Source: Rhodanobacter denitrificans (GTDB lineage Bacteria; Pseudomonadota; Gammaproteobacteria; Xanthomonadales; Rhodanobacteraceae). Taken from it: a stretch of DNA of 64,000 bases. Each line of letters opens with the position of its first letter. Position 1 is the first letter of the stretch. This document shows, piece after piece, positions 61,545-64,000 of the stretch. The DNA lies in the NCBI RefSeq assembly GCF_000230695.2, contig NC_020541.1:2542001-2606000 (forward strand), written 5' to 3'. Position numbers and translations under genes: made by a program. The notes under the pieces are model-generated. The model searched no databases and was not told where the DNA came from. It saw only the letters and a program-made list of their open reading frames with translations.

Positions 61545-63551
61545 ATGATGAAGGTGCGACGCTGGTTCGTTGCGGTCTTGCTCTTGCCGCTTGCCGCCGC
61601 GCTGCATGCGCAGCCGGTCTCGTTCGCCGAACTGGCGCGGCACGCCCAGTACGAGACGGTCAAGATCTCCCCGGACGGGGAATACCTGGCGGCCACCGCC
61701 GTGGTGAAGGGGCAGACCGTGCTGGCGCTGATCCGCCTGTCCGACATGAACGGCAAGCTGGTTCGTCCGCGCGAGGACGACGACGTCACCGACTTCTGGT
61801 GGGCGTCGCCCAAGCGCGTGCTGTACTCGGTCGGCACCCGCGTCGGCGGCTACGCGAGGCCGCTGGCGACCGGCGAACTGTTCGCGGTCAACGCCGACGG
61901 CAACGGCGTCGGCATGCTGTACGGCTTCCGCCGGCCCGGCATGAGCACCGGCTCGCACATCCAGCGCGCCACCGCGGAATACGGCAGCGCCCAGTTCATC
62001 AGCGCCATCGCCGACGATCCCAACCACGTGCTGGTGGCGATCAACTCCTGGGCGGGCGACGGCAACGAGCTGAGTCTGCCGGCGGTCTACCGCATGGACG
62101 TGCGCGACGGCAGCAAGCACCAGCTCATCGTCGCGCCCATGCGCGGCGCGCAGTTCGTCGCCGACCATCGCGGCCGGGTGCGCTTTGCCTTCGGCTGGGA
62201 CAACGACGGCAACCTCAAGGTCTACCAGCACCCGGTCGACGGCGACGGCTGGCAGCTGCTGGCCGCGGAAAGCAAGAACCGCTCGATCCCGATCGCGTTC
62301 AACCGCGACGACACGGCGGCCTACTTCACCTGCCCCGCCCAGGGCGCTTTCGGCATCTGCCGGTGGGACCCGGCGAGCCAGGCGCAGACGGTGGTGTGGA
62401 GCAACCCCACCGTGGAGCCGGACTACCTGCTGCGGGGCCTGGCCGAGGACAGCGTCCTCGGCGTGGGCTTCATGGACGGGCGTACCGGCACCGCGCTGTT
62501 CGACGGCCAGTCGACCGACGCCCAGACGCTGCTCGCCCTGATGAAGCAATTCCCCGGCGAGAGCGTGCGCTTCGTCTCCGGCAGCCACGACGGCAGCCGC
62601 AGCGTGGTGCAGGTGGAGGCCGACGTCGACCCGGGAACCTTCCTGCTGTACGACGCGAAAACGCACAAGCTGACGCCCCTGCTCGCGCGCATGTCGTGGA
62701 TCAACCCGGAGCGGATGGCCGCCAAGGAACCCTTCGACTTCGCCGCGCGCGACGGCATGAAGCTGCACGGCTACCTGAGCCTGCCGCCCGGCCACGAAAG
62801 CGCGAAACACCTGCCGATGGTGGTGCTGGTCCACGGCGGGCCTTTCGGCATACGCGACCGCTGGGAATACGACACCCTGGTGCAACCGCTGGCCACCCGC
62901 GGCTACGCCGTGCTGCAGGTGAACTATCGCGGCTCCGGCGGTTATGGCTACGACTACGAGCATGCCGGCTGGCGCCAGTGGGGCGGCACGATGCAGGACG
63001 ACGTCACCGACGCCACCCGCTGGGCCATCGCGCAAGGCATCGCCGACCCGCAGCGTATCTGCATCTACGGCGCCAGCTACGGCGGCTACGCCGCACTCGA
63101 GGGCGTCGTGAAGGAACCGGACCTGTACAAGTGCGCGATCGGCTACGTGGGCGTCTACGACCTGCCGCTGATGTACCGCCGCGGCGACATCCCGCAGTCC
63201 AGCTATGGCGAGGGCTACCTCAAGCGGCAACTGGGCGACGACCCGGCCGCGCTGGCCCGGCACTCGCCGATCAACCAGCTTGATGCCCTGAAGGCCCATG
63301 TGATGCTGGTGGTCGGCGGCAGGGACAAGCGCGTACCGCCGGTCCAGGGACTGGACCTGCACGAGGCGTTGACGAAACGGCAGGTGGCGCACGAATGGCT
63401 GTACCGGGCCGACGAGATGCACGGGTTCTACGACGAGGCGCACACTGCCGAGCTGTACGCGAAGGTGGCGCAGTTCCTCGGCACCAACATCGGCCCGGGC
63501 GAGACCGTGACGGGCACCGCCGACGCTGGCCACACTGCAGCCGTGCATTGA
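61545..63551 (+). CDS. Exported S9 family peptidase
   Basis: A 668-residue protein. MMKVRRWFVAVLLLPLAAALHA is a signal peptide. A beta-propeller (about 30-430) is followed by the alpha/beta-hydrolase domain with GASYGGYAAL (Ser), GGRDKRVPPVQG (Asp) and EMHGFYDE (His). Prolyl-oligopeptidase/acylaminoacyl type, exported. 147 bp after the M28 gene. Confidence 0.92.
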   Translation: MMKVRRWFVAVLLLPLAAALHAQPVSFAELARHAQYETVKISPDGEYLAATAVVKGQTVLALIRLSDMNGKLVRPREDDDVTDFWWASPKRVLYSVGTRVGGYARPLATGELFAVNADGNGVGMLYGFRRPGMSTGSHIQRATAEYGSAQFISAIADDPNHVLVAINSWAGDGNELSLPAVYRMDVRDGSKHQLIVAPMRGAQFVADHRGRVRFAFGWDNDGNLKVYQHPVDGDGWQLLAAESKNRSIPIAFNRDDTAAYFTCPAQGAFGICRWDPASQAQTVVWSNPTVEPDYLLRGLAEDSVLGVGFMDGRTGTALFDGQSTDAQTLLALMKQFPGESVRFVSGSHDGSRSVVQVEADVDPGTFLLYDAKTHKLTPLLARMSWINPERMAAKEPFDFAARDGMKLHGYLSLPPGHESAKHLPMVVLVHGGPFGIRDRWEYDTLVQPLATRGYAVLQVNYRGSGGYGYDYEHAGWRQWGGTMQDDVTDATRWAIAQGIADPQRICIYGASYGGYAALEGVVKEPDLYKCAIGYVGVYDLPLMYRRGDIPQSSYGEGYLKRQLGDDPAALARHSPINQLDALKAHVMLVVGGRDKRVPPVQGLDLHEALTKRQVAHEWLYRADEMHGFYDEAHTAELYAKVAQFLGTNIGPGETVTGTADAGHTAAVH

Positions 63552-63760
63552 GCCGCAACCCGAGCGGCCCGTGCCCGCCCGGTTCCGGCGCGGGCACGTC
63601 GGCGGGAATCGTCCAGGCGGCGGCACGTCGCCGCGGCGTGCCGCGGTCGCGCGGTCGATGCCGCGGCGATCCCTACCCAACTGATGGGCTACACGCAATC
63701 GCCGCCGTTCTGGCAGAGTGCGGCGATCGGCTGCCTCGCATCTCCAGGGGAAAACTCACC

Positions 63761-64000
63761 ATGCACCCGTCCATCCGGCTCTCGCTTGCCTTCCTGCTGG
63801 CGTCAGGCACCCTTGGTGCGTTTGCGGCGGACGCGCCCGGCGGTGCAAAACCGTACGCCCGCAGCCCGGCCCAGCCGGTCGACCAGGCGTATACGGCGCA
63901 GATCCTCAAGTTCACCACCGACCCCTCGTTCAACTCGCCGCTGACCGACTACCTGCCCGCCTCCGCCAGCGTGCCCACGCCGGACAAGGTGCTCGGCCAC
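63761..64000 (+). CDS. Start of an exported, probable M14 carboxypeptidase (cut by window end)
   Basis: 80 codons are visible. MHPSIRLSLAFLLASGTLGA is a signal peptide with FAADAPG at the cleavage site. The text that follows (ILKFTTDPSFNSPLTDYLP, SVPTPDKVLGH) resembles the pro-region of exported M14 zinc carboxypeptidases that I know from Xanthomonadales. The catalytic domain is outside the window, so the family call is tentative. It follows the S9 peptidase by 209 bp with nothing recognised between. Confidence 0.55.
   Translation, partial: MHPSIRLSLAFLLASGTLGAFAADAPGGAKPYARSPAQPVDQAYTAQILKFTTDPSFNSPLTDYLPASASVPTPDKVLGH

Overview
This is a GC-rich chromosomal window that reads like a gammaproteobacterium of the Xanthomonadales/Rhodanobacteraceae type (Rhodanobacter, Dyella or Frateuria would fit). 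That is an inference from gene content, codon use, and short interspersed repeats of the GTAGGAGC...GCGATGC (REP) kind. I could run no database search. Coding density is high, and three tRNA genes (Leu-CAA, Ala-CGC, Arg-CCT) interrupt the protein genes.

Layout. 1-3249: an EmrAB-type tripartite efflux operon (outer-membrane factor cut by the window edge, periplasmic adaptor, DHA2 transporter). 3326-6582: the PHB regulator PhaR, a PhaB-like reductase, kynurenine 3-monooxygenase and a DUF3293 protein. 6644-13693: a complete cytochrome c maturation operon ccmABCDEFGHI, with a REP pair inserted between ccmG and ccmH. 13696-15436: a MetX-family acyltransferase and a cysteine-dioxygenase-like cupin. 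15464-25603: an accessory defence region behind tRNA-Leu. It holds a five-gene operon in which a type I restriction-modification system (hsdR, hsdM, hsdS) runs directly into an AAA ATPase and an HNH nuclease that resemble a Septu (PtuA/PtuB) pair. Convergent to it is an older strand: a Fic protein gene with a promoter bracketed by two matched palindromes, followed by a 32-codon stump of a second hsdM, and preceded by a decayed SNF2-helicase tail.

25604-38663 is mostly housekeeping: a membrane-anchored FGE-fold protein, RNase D, tRNA-Ala, a truncated alpha/beta-hydrolase, polyphosphate kinase, a fosmidomycin-resistance-type transporter, MurB, PyrD, a methyltransferase, an SDR, a DUF4190 protein and an ALDH7-type dehydrogenase. 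38818-52955 holds tRNA-Arg, SelO, a lytic transglycosylase, RsuA- and RluA-type pseudouridine synthases, an RsmC-like methyltransferase, an AhpD-like protein, an OPT transporter, YaeQ, a CDF-like transporter, a lipoprotein FKBP, a RIO-type kinase, a luciferase-like oxidoreductase and a pseudouridine synthase homologue that lacks the catalytic Asp. 53054-64000 holds a 33-residue lysine-rich protein, an HDOD protein, a potassium-channel-like protein, a broken secreted Ig-like protein tail, a GNAT, a periplasmic methyltransferase-like protein, and then a same-strand run of exported proteins: a ChaN/EreA-like protein, an M28 and an S9 peptidase, and the start of a probable M14 peptidase.

The most interesting part is 15809-25590. 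An intact RM plus Septu-like operon lies against the remains of an earlier island, which suggests replacement of one defence cassette by another. Other points worth checking are the REP-extended reading frame of CcmH, the REP-like element that supplies the stop codons of two convergent genes, and the degenerate pseudouridine synthase.
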